DNA of 64,000 nucleotides, taken from contig DATJPT010000003.1 in NCBI GenBank assembly GCA_035506275.1, positions 62,001 to 126,000 on the forward strand, read 5' to 3'. The translations under genes and the position numbers were made by a program. Source of the DNA: Bacteroidota bacterium. GTDB lineage: Bacteria > Bacteroidota > Ignavibacteria > UBA10030 > UBA8401. Below, piece by piece: positions 46,703 through 54,980 of the stretch (the first letter of the stretch is position 1; each line of letters opens with the position of its first letter). Under the pieces are notes generated by a model that was not told where the DNA came from, made no database searches, and was given only the letters and a program-made list of their open reading frames with translations.

Positions 46703-46732
46703 AAAGCCTCATCGTTTGAATGAGGCTTTTTT
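46703..46732 (+). terminator. Terminator after frr
   Basis: AAAGCCTCAT (46703-46712) and ATGAGGCTTT (46720-46729) form a perfect 10-base stem with a seven-base loop and a T-run. Confidence 0.9.
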
Positions 46733-46749
46733 GTTTATGCGGCAGAGGC

Positions 46750-46778
46750 TTGACAAATCCCTTTAGATATACTATTCT
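46750..46778 (+). promoter_or_regulatory. Candidate promoter of the PspC gene
   Basis: TTGACA (46750-46755), 17 bases, TATTCT (46773-46778), placed right after the frr terminator. The gene starts at 46895, leaving a leader of about 110 bases. Confidence 0.5.
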
Positions 46779-46894
46779 TTTCCGAGTCATGCGAAAAGAG
46801 GCATGTTTTGCCCTGTAACATTGCGGTAAAACTTTCGTAATACAGTGTGAGGTCGGAAATCTCCAGAAGCGGCACTTAGACGGTTGAGGTGTTT

Positions 46895-47554
46895 ATGGAA
46901 CCGAAACGATTGTTCAAATCGCGAACCAACAAGATCATCGCCGGCGTATGCGGCGGGCTTGCGGAGTACTTTGATGTTGACCCGGTCATCATGAGGGTGC
47001 TCTTTGTTTTGCTGGCATTTTTTGGCGGCTCGGGGTTTATACTTTATATCGCCTGCGCGATCATCATGCCGAAGCAAATGATCGACATCGCAGGGATGCA
47101 GGCGCCGATTCAATCGAGGTCGACGAACGCAAGAAAACTGTTCGGGATCGCCCTCATCGTCGGCGGCGCGATCGTGCTGTTCTCAAATCTCGGCATGTTT
47201 TCATTCCTTCACTTGTTTGATTTCTCGTGGAGCTTCATTTTCCCGATCCTCCTGATCCTGCTCGGCATGGCGATCATTTACTATCGTCAGGCGGAACGGG
47301 GTCCGGCAGAACCGCCTGCCGATGTGCAGACCGAAATGCCCCCTCCTTCGGCCCCCTACAGGGTATTCAGGCGTTCGAGGACCGATAAGAAGCTCGGCGG
47401 GGTGTGCGGCGGACTGGCAAAATATTTTTCCATCGATTCGACGCTCCTCCGGTTGCTTTACATTATTTTATGCCTGGCTTCGTTCGGCGCAGGTATCGTC
47501 CTGTACATAACGCTCGTGCTGCTCGTACCGTACGAACCTCAACCTAACCTCTAA
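46895..47554 (+). CDS. Membrane protein with two PspC domains
   Basis: A 219-residue protein. PspC-type domains occupy about 3-65 (NKIIAGVCGGLAEYF) and 153-215 (KKLGGVCGGLAKYF), joined by two further hydrophobic helices. PspC proteins act in envelope-stress responses as membrane sensors or structural partners. ATG 46895 behind GAGG is chosen over GTG 46889. Followed 23 bases later by a LiaF/LiaI-like protein, supporting an envelope-stress role. Confidence 0.83.
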   Translation: MEPKRLFKSRTNKIIAGVCGGLAEYFDVDPVIMRVLFVLLAFFGGSGFILYIACAIIMPKQMIDIAGMQAPIQSRSTNARKLFGIALIVGGAIVLFSNLGMFSFLHLFDFSWSFIFPILLILLGMAIIYYRQAERGPAEPPADVQTEMPPPSAPYRVFRRSRTDKKLGGVCGGLAKYFSIDSTLLRLLYIILCLASFGAGIVLYITLVLLVPYEPQPNL

Positions 47555-47577
47555 GAACTTCTTGACAGGGAAAGATC

Positions 47578-48087
47578 ATGGAACAGAATAATTTCAATCG
47601 GTTTCCTATCATCGGCCTGGTACTCGTTCTGTTGGGAGTCGCACTATTGCTGAATCAGATGAGCGTCATTCATATCGGGGGCTGGGCGTTGATCTGGCTC
47701 GGGCTGATCGTCTACGGCGCGGCGGTTGTTCTTCGATCGTTCATCAGCAACGACAGGAGTAAAGTGTTCTTCGGGACCCTCTGCTTTCTTGCGGGGATTC
47801 TCTTCTTCCTGCGGAAGGGAGGCTTTATCCACGGGTCATTCTCGATCTATTTTCCCGCGTTCATCATCATCGTCGGGATCGCGTTTTTCATGCTGTTCGT
47901 CTTCAACATGAAGGACTGGCATCTCCTGATCCCGTCGGTCATTTTTCTCGGACTCGGCGCGGCATTGATGCTGACGCATCTCGGCTATTGGTACAGCAGG
48001 GACGTCTGGCATACGATAGGATCGTACTGGCCGCTGCTGCTTATTCTGATCGGCGCAACGATGCTGTTAAGACGGTGGAAGACGTGA
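47578..48087 (+). CDS. LiaI/LiaF-like transmembrane protein
   Basis: A 169-residue, almost wholly hydrophobic protein with about five to six membrane helices and the pattern (IIGLVLVLLGVALLLNQ) seen in the LiaF/LiaI transmembrane region and DUF5668. The soluble LiaF C-terminal domain is missing. It probably forms an operon with the PspC protein. Exact role unknown. Confidence 0.7.
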   Translation: MEQNNFNRFPIIGLVLVLLGVALLLNQMSVIHIGGWALIWLGLIVYGAAVVLRSFISNDRSKVFFGTLCFLAGILFFLRKGGFIHGSFSIYFPAFIIIVGIAFFMLFVFNMKDWHLLIPSVIFLGLGAALMLTHLGYWYSRDVWHTIGSYWPLLLILIGATMLLRRWKT

Positions 48088-48122
48088 CGGCGTTGAGCCG
48101 GGGCGCTGAGGGGGAAGGTATC

Positions 48123-50924
48123 TTAGTGCGCTTCGAGCCAATTCTTCCCGGCCCCGATCTCGACCTCAATCGGGACGTTGAGTTGAAGAGCATTCTTCAT
48201 ATTCCGTTCGACAAGTTCTTGCACAACCTTTTCTTCTTTCTTCAGCACTTCGAACACCAGTTCATCGTGAACCTGCAGGAGCATTTTGCTCTGCAGGTTC
48301 TTTGTTTTTAGCTCCCCCTGAATTTTGATCATCGCCAGCTTGATCATATCCGCGGCCGTCCCCTGGATCGGCATGTTGATCGCTTGCCGTTCCGCGTTCG
48401 CGCGGAGGTTCGCGTTCTTGCTGTGGATATCCGGCAGATAGCGCCGGCGTTCGAGGAGCGTCGAGACGTAGCCCTCCTGGCGCACCTTCGCGATCGTTTC
48501 TGCGATGTACCGGTTGACCTTGGGAAACCGTTCGAAATATCTAGCGATGATCTCCTTTGCCTCGGCCTGCGTGATCTCGAGCCTCGATGCCAGTCCGAAC
48601 GGACCGATGCCGTACATAATTCCAAAATTCACTTCTTTTGCTTTTCGGCGCATGTCGCGCGTAACATCCTTTTGTGAGACGCCGAACACTTTCGCCGCCG
48701 TCGTGGCGTGAATGTCTTCCCCCGAAATGAACGCTCCGAGCAGGCCTTCATCTCCCGAGATATGGGCCATGATGCGCAGCTCAATTTGTGAGTAGTCTGC
48801 CGACAGGATCTCCATGTCCTTGCCCCCCGGAACAAATGCCCGGCGGATTTCTCTTCCGATATCGGAGCGGATCGGGATGTTCTGCAAATTCGGGTCGCTG
48901 CTCGAGAGCCTGCCGGTGGCCGCGACGGTTTGGTTGAACGATGTATGTACGCGCCCGGTCGCCGGATGGATCAGCCTTGGCAGGGCGTCAATGTAGGTGG
49001 ATTTCAGCTTCGACAGCTGCCGGTACTCGAGCATACGTTCAACGATCGGATGTTCTCTCCTGAGCGCTTCAAGGACAGCAACGTCCGTCGAGAACCCGGT
49101 TTTCGTTTTCCGCACCGGCGATAATTTCAGCTTCTCGAAGAGGATCACAGAGAGCTGCTGCGTCGAGTTGATGTTGAACTTTTCGCCGGCATCATCGTAG
49201 ATCTTCGAAACGAGAGTATCGAGCTGACGTTCTAGGTCCTTCGACATCCCCGAGAGGAAGGGCACATCGATCGTGATCCCCGCAAATTCCATCTCCGCAA
49301 GAACGCCAATAAGCGGGAATTCAACGTCATTGCACAGCGCGATCATTCCCTGAGCGGCGAGTTTATCGTGCAGGACATTCGATAGCTGAAACGTAATGTC
49401 GGCATCTTCAGCAGAATAATTTCCCACCTCGGCCACCGGTACATCACGGATATCTTTTCGGTCCTTTCCGGTCCCCGTCAACTCATCAAACGACACCATT
49501 GTGTAATTCAGATACTCGCTGGCAAGTGCGTCCAGGTTGTGCTGTCCTTCCGACCGGAGCACGTAGCTTGCGACCATAGTGTCGAATGCTATTCCCCTCG
49601 TCCATACGCCCTTGCGCGAGAGAGCGAGCATGTCATATTTCGCGTTCTGTCCGTATTTTCTGACCGTTTCATTCTCAAAGATCGGTTTGATGTCGGAGAG
49701 AACTTTTTTCAAGGGGAATAATTTTTCGGCGGGACGCTTTGCGGCTGGCTTTGCCGCGTCAAACAAGGACGTGCCGCCGGATTCCGGGTCTCGCTCAACC
49801 TCAACAGGCAGATAATACGCTATGTGCGGTTCAAAACAGAACGAAAGGCCGACAATGTGCGCCTGCAGCGCATCGGTTGAAGTTGTTTCGGTATCGAAAA
49901 CGAACTCTTTGGCTTTCTTGAGCTCGGAGATCAAGCGCAAATACTTGGCATCCGAATCGATGATGATGTATTCATGCTTCGAGGTTTTGATGTCGGTTGC
50001 CGCGGCCGTTTTTGGTTCAACGCTGACTTCGGGAACAGGCCCGGGGGCATCCTCTTTCAGACGCCGGGCAAGACTTCGGAATTCCAGCTTTGTATACAAT
50101 TCATAGAGGACAGGGACGTTTTTTTCAGCCGATCTCAGTTTATGGAAATCGACCGAGACCGGAGCATTGGTATCGATCGTCACGAGCTTTTTGGACAACA
50201 GGGCCATCTCTTTGTGTGCCCGTAGTTTCTCCTGCAATCCCTTCTGAGGAATTTCGTCGACATGAGCGAGGAGATTCTCGATCGTTCTATATTTATTGAT
50301 CAGCGGCTCGGCGGTCTTGGGCCCGACGCCGGCAACTCCCGGCACATTATCCGATTGGTCGCCGATGAGGCCGAGGATCTCGATGACCTGTCCCGGCGGG
50401 ACGCCGAATTTTTCGACAACTCCCGATTCGTCGACGACCTCGTCATCGTTCCCCCCTTTGCCGGGACGGTATAATTTTACCGATGAAGAAACAAGCTGCA
50501 TAAAATCTTTGTCGCTGGTGACGAGAAAAGCATCCACCTTTTCTTTTTCGGCCCGTTTGGCCAGAGTTCCGATGACATCGTCCGCCTCGTAGCCGGGCAG
50601 TTCGATCACGGGGACGTTGAACGCGCGGACGACATCCTTCAATGTGTCCATCATTGCGGACATATCTTCCGGCATTTTTTGGCGCGTCGCCTTATACTCT
50701 GGGTATGCTTTGTGCCGGAATGTCGGTTCGATGGTGTCGAACACCACGGCGATGTAGTCGGGCTTTCTCTCGTCCAGGATCTTGTTGAGGTAGTTGACAA
50801 AACCAAAAACGGCGCTGGTATTTTCCCCCTTTGAATTCATCAATGGATTTCTGATGAAGGCGAAGTACGAGCGATAGGCAAGCGCCATACCGTCCAGGAG
50901 GTACAACGTCGGTCTTTGTTTCAT
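48123..50924 (-). CDS. polA: DNA polymerase I
   Basis: A 933-residue repair and Okazaki-fragment polymerase. N-terminal 5'-3' exonuclease (LLDGMALAYRSYFAF; TSDKDFMQLV), a 3'-5' exonuclease domain that looks active (FDTETTSTD, NAKYD, YSAEDAD), and the polymerase domain with motif A SADYSQIELR, motif B KEVNFGIMYG and motif C VHDELVFEV (His886-Asp887-Glu888). Start at 50924 (MKQRPTLYLLDG) is chosen from family alignment; a longer frame to 51026 adds non-conserved residues. A promoter lies at 50958-50986 on the same strand. Confidence 0.94.
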   Translation of the reverse strand: MKQRPTLYLLDGMALAYRSYFAFIRNPLMNSKGENTSAVFGFVNYLNKILDERKPDYIAVVFDTIEPTFRHKAYPEYKATRQKMPEDMSAMMDTLKDVVRAFNVPVIELPGYEADDVIGTLAKRAEKEKVDAFLVTSDKDFMQLVSSSVKLYRPGKGGNDDEVVDESGVVEKFGVPPGQVIEILGLIGDQSDNVPGVAGVGPKTAEPLINKYRTIENLLAHVDEIPQKGLQEKLRAHKEMALLSKKLVTIDTNAPVSVDFHKLRSAEKNVPVLYELYTKLEFRSLARRLKEDAPGPVPEVSVEPKTAAATDIKTSKHEYIIIDSDAKYLRLISELKKAKEFVFDTETTSTDALQAHIVGLSFCFEPHIAYYLPVEVERDPESGGTSLFDAAKPAAKRPAEKLFPLKKVLSDIKPIFENETVRKYGQNAKYDMLALSRKGVWTRGIAFDTMVASYVLRSEGQHNLDALASEYLNYTMVSFDELTGTGKDRKDIRDVPVAEVGNYSAEDADITFQLSNVLHDKLAAQGMIALCNDVEFPLIGVLAEMEFAGITIDVPFLSGMSKDLERQLDTLVSKIYDDAGEKFNINSTQQLSVILFEKLKLSPVRKTKTGFSTDVAVLEALRREHPIVERMLEYRQLSKLKSTYIDALPRLIHPATGRVHTSFNQTVAATGRLSSSDPNLQNIPIRSDIGREIRRAFVPGGKDMEILSADYSQIELRIMAHISGDEGLLGAFISGEDIHATTAAKVFGVSQKDVTRDMRRKAKEVNFGIMYGIGPFGLASRLEITQAEAKEIIARYFERFPKVNRYIAETIAKVRQEGYVSTLLERRRYLPDIHSKNANLRANAERQAINMPIQGTAADMIKLAMIKIQGELKTKNLQSKMLLQVHDELVFEVLKKEEKVVQELVERNMKNALQLNVPIEVEIGAGKNWLEAH

Positions 50925-50957
50925 TGAGAGTTCAGAGTGATGGGTGGATATGGAGAA

Positions 50958-50986
50958 AATATACCCAAAGCCAGCTCCAATTGCAA
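50958..50986 (-). promoter_or_regulatory. Promoter of polA
   Basis: Read on the minus strand: TTGCAA, a 17-base spacer, TATATT. It ends 33 bases before the polA start codon and matches the same pattern on the plus strand. Its location inside the longer polA frame supports the shorter start. Confidence 0.6.
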
Positions 50987-51013
50987 AACCGGGGAGGGGG
51001 ACCACGTCGACGG

Positions 51014-51145
51014 GAAGCTGTCTCAAAAATGTATCACTTCATCCTTCCCAACGGGTCTGCGCTACGCAGGATCGTTGAGGATGCGCTCTCCCGCACTTCG
51101 GGCAGGATCGCTTACTCCCCTAAGGGACCTTTGAGGACAGGATGA
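51014..51145. repeat. Dispersed repeat element, copy 2
   Basis: Copy of the element at 36797. It opens GAAGCTGTCTCA (51014-51025), matching the left terminal repeat of copy 1 at 11 of 12 bases, and the block 51037-51145 parallels 36820-36918 with the same CTTCATCC start and AGGATGA end; it is about ten bases longer through an insertion near 51095. A right-hand TGAGATAG end like that of copy 1 is not found, so this copy may be truncated or diverged. It lies between the divergent polA and EamA genes. Confidence 0.6.
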
Positions 51146-51312
51146 GCCGTCGTAGCTGAATCGAAGGGCTGCAGCATGTCTCCCTCTCTCGTACCCAATC
51201 TCCGATTGGGAGCGGAGTGAATATCTTCCCGAAAGACAAGGTACCGAAGCAGCTCCCAAACTGAGTTTGCGAGGGAGAGGCAAACTGTAACACGGTTAAA
51301 CCCAGCTGTGTT

Positions 51313-51341
51313 TTGGAAAATACACCATCCTGTCGTATATT
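51313..51341 (+). promoter_or_regulatory. Promoter of the EamA transporter gene
   Basis: TTGGAA (51313-51318), 17 bases, TATATT (51336-51341). The ATG at 51362 is only 20 bases beyond the -10 box, so the leader is very short. Confidence 0.55.
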
Positions 51342-51361
51342 TTACTCCTAAGAAAATTCGT

Positions 51362-52219
51362 ATGATCTACTTTCTCATCGTTATTCAAGTTTTGTTGGCG
51401 AGCGGGACTCACCTCGTCGCAAAGGCTGTCGTGGGCGACGTCGAGCCGGTAGCCCTCACGTTGCTGAGAACCTGTGTCTCAACCGCGGCGCTCGCATTTA
51501 TTTTCATCGTCAGAGAAAAGAAAATAAAGATCCGCAAAGAGGATTATGGAATGATGCTGTGGCTCTCATTCATTGTCATTCCGCTTAACCAATTTCTATT
51601 TCTGTATGGAATTAAGTACACGACGGCTGCGAACGCATCGCTCCTCTATGCAACCACACCGGTGCTGGTGCTTGTTTTTTCTCATTTTGTCCTCCGGGAA
51701 AAATTGACAAGCATGAAGATCGGGGGAGTGTTGACGGCATTCTGCGGAGTAACTCTTGTGATCTTTGAACACGGAGTCAGCCTTTCGTCCGACTATACTT
51801 TTGGAAACATCATCATGTTTGTTGCGGTGATTGCCTGGTCGCTGTATACGATTCAAGGGAAGCCGATGGTGGTGAAGTACGGGGCATTTCATGTCGCCTC
51901 TTTATCAATGATCGGAGGAATGATCCTTTTTCTTCCGCTGGGAATTTACGGCCTCAGCCGGTTCGATCTCTCCACCCTGACGGCTGCGCACTGGGAAGGA
52001 ATCCTGTATCTAGGGCTAGGCACTTCTGTCGCGTCATACTTCCTTTGGTACTATGCCCTTGGAAAGATGGAAACAACCAAAGTTGCCATCTTCGCAAATG
52101 CCCAGCCGATCGTAACGAGCATTTTTTCATATTTCTTCTTTCATCAATTCATTACTGTCCGCTTTGCTGTGGGGGCTGTTGTTACTCTTGTCGGTGTTGT
52201 TCTTACAGAGTTAGGTTGA
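51362..52219 (+). CDS. EamA/DMT-family transporter
   Basis: Inner-membrane protein of 285 residues with ten predicted helices in two EamA repeats; the second-repeat signature appears in the GLGTSVASYFLWYYALGKM region and the first near ANASLLYATTPVLV. Members export amino acids or other metabolites; the substrate here is unknown. ATG 51362 is preferred to GTG 51308, which lies upstream of the promoter. Confidence 0.85.
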   Translation: MIYFLIVIQVLLASGTHLVAKAVVGDVEPVALTLLRTCVSTAALAFIFIVREKKIKIRKEDYGMMLWLSFIVIPLNQFLFLYGIKYTTAANASLLYATTPVLVLVFSHFVLREKLTSMKIGGVLTAFCGVTLVIFEHGVSLSSDYTFGNIIMFVAVIAWSLYTIQGKPMVVKYGAFHVASLSMIGGMILFLPLGIYGLSRFDLSTLTAAHWEGILYLGLGTSVASYFLWYYALGKMETTKVAIFANAQPIVTSIFSYFFFHQFITVRFAVGAVVTLVGVVLTELG

Positions 52220-52285
52220 CTTCCGTAGGTTGTCTCGCTTGTATTGATTTATCAATGGCTTCCAGCAATCCCTTAAAATTTCCCC

Positions 52286-52313
52286 TTGACTTTTTTCCAT
52301 TGATTGCTATATT
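52286..52313 (+). promoter_or_regulatory. Promoter of the lytic transglycosylase gene
   Basis: TTGACT (52286-52291), a 16-base spacer and TATATT (52308-52313), 41 bases before the start codon. Confidence 0.6.
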
Positions 52314-52353
52314 TCTATATAGATAGGATTTTATGCACCTATGTTGAGGAGCG

Positions 52354-54816
52354 ATGGTAAGGCGGTCTTGGTGGTTCTTGTTATTGATCGATATTACGGC
52401 CTGGTCGGGTTTGGCCCATGTACAGGCACAGACCCTTGATCATTCTTCTCCCAACTCATCCCTCCATGCGTCAGCATCTCCCCAGCCTGATTCATCTCAC
52501 TCGAACTTAGCTCTTAAGGACACTTCTTCTTCTCTTTCACCAAAGGCTATTCCGACCGAGTCTAGGACTGCGAAAATTGGCGTTGACACGTTGACGGCTG
52601 CATCGCCCGATTCGGCAGACGAGGGGGATGAGACCGTCATTGCAGTGCGCCTCGAATCTGCGCGGCAGCATTATCTCTCTGCGCTTCAGGCACAAGCAGC
52701 CGGCGATTCCGTCCTCTCATCGAGCGAATTTGAAGAGGCGATCAGCATTTTGAACGAGATCAGCTATTTTCCCGATATTGAAAATAATCAGGAATACAAC
52801 GACCTCAGCCGGAGCGTTGTTGAAGATTATGAGAAATACATTGCAAGCATTGACGATGTGGGTCCGCAAAGCTCCATTTTTGCGCTGCGTGAAAAATTAA
52901 ATCTCGAAGTCGAAAACATCGACATTTCGAGCGTTAAAATACCGAATGTCCCGATTCCTCCGACCACAATCCCAATGGAGATGAACGACCTCGTCGAAAA
53001 GAATATCATGTTCTTCATCGACAAGGGGCGTGACCATTTTGAGCGTTGGCTGTATTTGTCGGGTAAATATTTTCCGATCATCGGCAAGATCTTCACCGAA
53101 GAGGGGGTTCCCAAAGAAATGATGTACCTTGCCATGATGGAAAGCGGGTTGAACCCGTCGGCAAGGTCGTGGGCAAAAGCCGTGGGCATGTGGCAGTTCA
53201 TGAAAGGAACGGGAGCGCTGTACGGCTTACGGGGGAATTATTGGTATGATGAACGACGTGATTATGAAAAGGCAAGCCGGGCCGCCGCGCGGTATCTGAA
53301 AGATCTCCACGATGAATATAACGACTGGCACCTTGCGATCGCCGCGTATAATTCGGGAGGGGGGAGGATCAACAGAGGAATCAGGCGGAGCCACGGCGGC
53401 GATTATTGGTCGATGCGCCGCTATTTACCGCGCGAAACGCGGAATTATGTGCCGCAGTACATCGCAGTTTCGCTGATGGCGATGAACCCGGATGCTTACG
53501 GGTTTAAGGGAGTGCCCCGAGCGGACAGCCTGACGTACGAATACGTGACAGTGGACGATTGTGTCGATCTGGATGTGCTGGCGGATTGCGCGGGAACGAC
53601 TGCCGAAACGTTGAGGGAACTGAACCCGGAATTGATCCAGTGGTGCACTCCGCCCAATTATCATGGATATAAACTGAGAATTCCCGTCGGCGCCGCTGAA
53701 GCTTTCCAAAAAAAGTATGCTCAGATCCCGGACGATCAAAAGCGCCAGTGGGCCGAGCATAAAATCCGGAGGGGAGACACTCCGGGCGCGATTGCCCGAC
53801 GGTACGGCATTGCGACCTCCGTGCTCCTGGAAGTCAACAAACTCAATCGTCACAGCAGGTTAAGGATCGGAAATTACCTGATCATTCCGGTCTCAAAGAA
53901 GAGACTGCTTGCCGCCAATAGTCAGCCGGCTGCGCAGCAGGAATCCGAACCGGTTCAAAAACCGAAAGTGGTTGCGCACAGATTCCATCGGAGGCAGACG
54001 GTGGTCCCTGCAGGGCGCGACAAGATCGCATATGTCGTCAAGAAGAAGGATACTCTCGGGCATATCGCAGAGTGGTTTGACGTTCGTGCCAGCGATTTGC
54101 GCAACTGGAACAATATTCCGTACGGACGTTCAATTCAGATCGGCCAGACGATCAATGTGTGGGTGCCGACCGAAAAATTGGCACAGTACACAAAGGTTTT
54201 AGCGCTGAGTTTTGAAGAGAAGAACGCCCTCAAAGCTCAGCCGCAGGCTCAACTCCAGGCGACCGCTGCCGTTCATGAGCAGGTTGATGAACAGAATCAT
54301 TGGGTACAGCACGTTGTCAAAAGGGGAGAAACGCTCGAGAAGATAGCCGGCGACTATAACGTTGCCATCGCAGACCTGAAGAGCTGGAATAAGCTGCGTC
54401 GAAACAGGATTTACGCGGGGCAGGCACTCGAGGTTTACGTCGAACCGTCAGCCCGGGAATCAGTTTCCCCGTCGAACTCGCCGAAACAAGCGCCGGCAAA
54501 AGCCATTGTTTTTAAGCAGAAAACCATCCGCCACAAAGTCAGACGGGGAGAAACTCTTGAGAAGATCGCCGGCATGTACAATGTCTCCATAGCCGACATC
54601 AAGAAATGGAACCGTCTGACCTCATCGCGGGTCTATTCCGGCAAGCGCCTGAAAATTCGGCTGACGTCGGAGAACATCGACTACTATCGCGTCCGCACCG
54701 GCGATACGCTGTGGGACATATCAAAAAAATTCGGGGTTTCCGTTAATGACATTCAGCGCTGGAACCCGCTCGCCGACAACATCAAGGTCGGGGACAAGCT
54801 CGTCATCTATCATTGA
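52354..54816 (+). CDS. Lytic transglycosylase with five LysM domains, MltD-like
   Basis: Exported peptidoglycan-cleaving enzyme, 820 residues. An N-terminal signal peptide (cleavage near HVQA) leads to a low-complexity Ser/Thr/Pro region, then a family 1 SLT domain with catalytic Glu263 in MMYLAMMESGLNP and the downstream GMWQFM and AYNSGGG motifs. Five LysM repeats follow, starting near 469, 560, 652, 725 and 777; the third and fourth share RGETLEKIAG and are nearly duplicate. LysM binds glycan chains. MltD of E. coli has fewer LysM copies. Monocistronic. Confidence 0.9.
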   Translation: MVRRSWWFLLLIDITAWSGLAHVQAQTLDHSSPNSSLHASASPQPDSSHSNLALKDTSSSLSPKAIPTESRTAKIGVDTLTAASPDSADEGDETVIAVRLESARQHYLSALQAQAAGDSVLSSSEFEEAISILNEISYFPDIENNQEYNDLSRSVVEDYEKYIASIDDVGPQSSIFALREKLNLEVENIDISSVKIPNVPIPPTTIPMEMNDLVEKNIMFFIDKGRDHFERWLYLSGKYFPIIGKIFTEEGVPKEMMYLAMMESGLNPSARSWAKAVGMWQFMKGTGALYGLRGNYWYDERRDYEKASRAAARYLKDLHDEYNDWHLAIAAYNSGGGRINRGIRRSHGGDYWSMRRYLPRETRNYVPQYIAVSLMAMNPDAYGFKGVPRADSLTYEYVTVDDCVDLDVLADCAGTTAETLRELNPELIQWCTPPNYHGYKLRIPVGAAEAFQKKYAQIPDDQKRQWAEHKIRRGDTPGAIARRYGIATSVLLEVNKLNRHSRLRIGNYLIIPVSKKRLLAANSQPAAQQESEPVQKPKVVAHRFHRRQTVVPAGRDKIAYVVKKKDTLGHIAEWFDVRASDLRNWNNIPYGRSIQIGQTINVWVPTEKLAQYTKVLALSFEEKNALKAQPQAQLQATAAVHEQVDEQNHWVQHVVKRGETLEKIAGDYNVAIADLKSWNKLRRNRIYAGQALEVYVEPSARESVSPSNSPKQAPAKAIVFKQKTIRHKVRRGETLEKIAGMYNVSIADIKKWNRLTSSRVYSGKRLKIRLTSENIDYYRVRTGDTLWDISKKFGVSVNDIQRWNPLADNIKVGDKLVIYH

Positions 54817-54862
54817 TCCTGTTACCGCAATATTTTTCTTTTGTTAATTAATATTTCCTGCC

Positions 54863-54891
54863 TTGCTTCTTTTTTAAGTTGCGCGTATATT
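54863..54891 (+). promoter_or_regulatory. Promoter of the secreted-protein genes
   Basis: TTGCTT (54863-54868), 17 bases, TATATT (54886-54891). The start codon at 54981 lies about 90 bases downstream. Confidence 0.6.
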
Positions 54892-54980
54892 TGACCCGTG
54901 GTTCAGCGGACCCTCGGAAGTCGCCGCTCTTCAGTTAAGAACTCTTACGGAGAGATTCACTTTATACTTTTTGGTACCCC

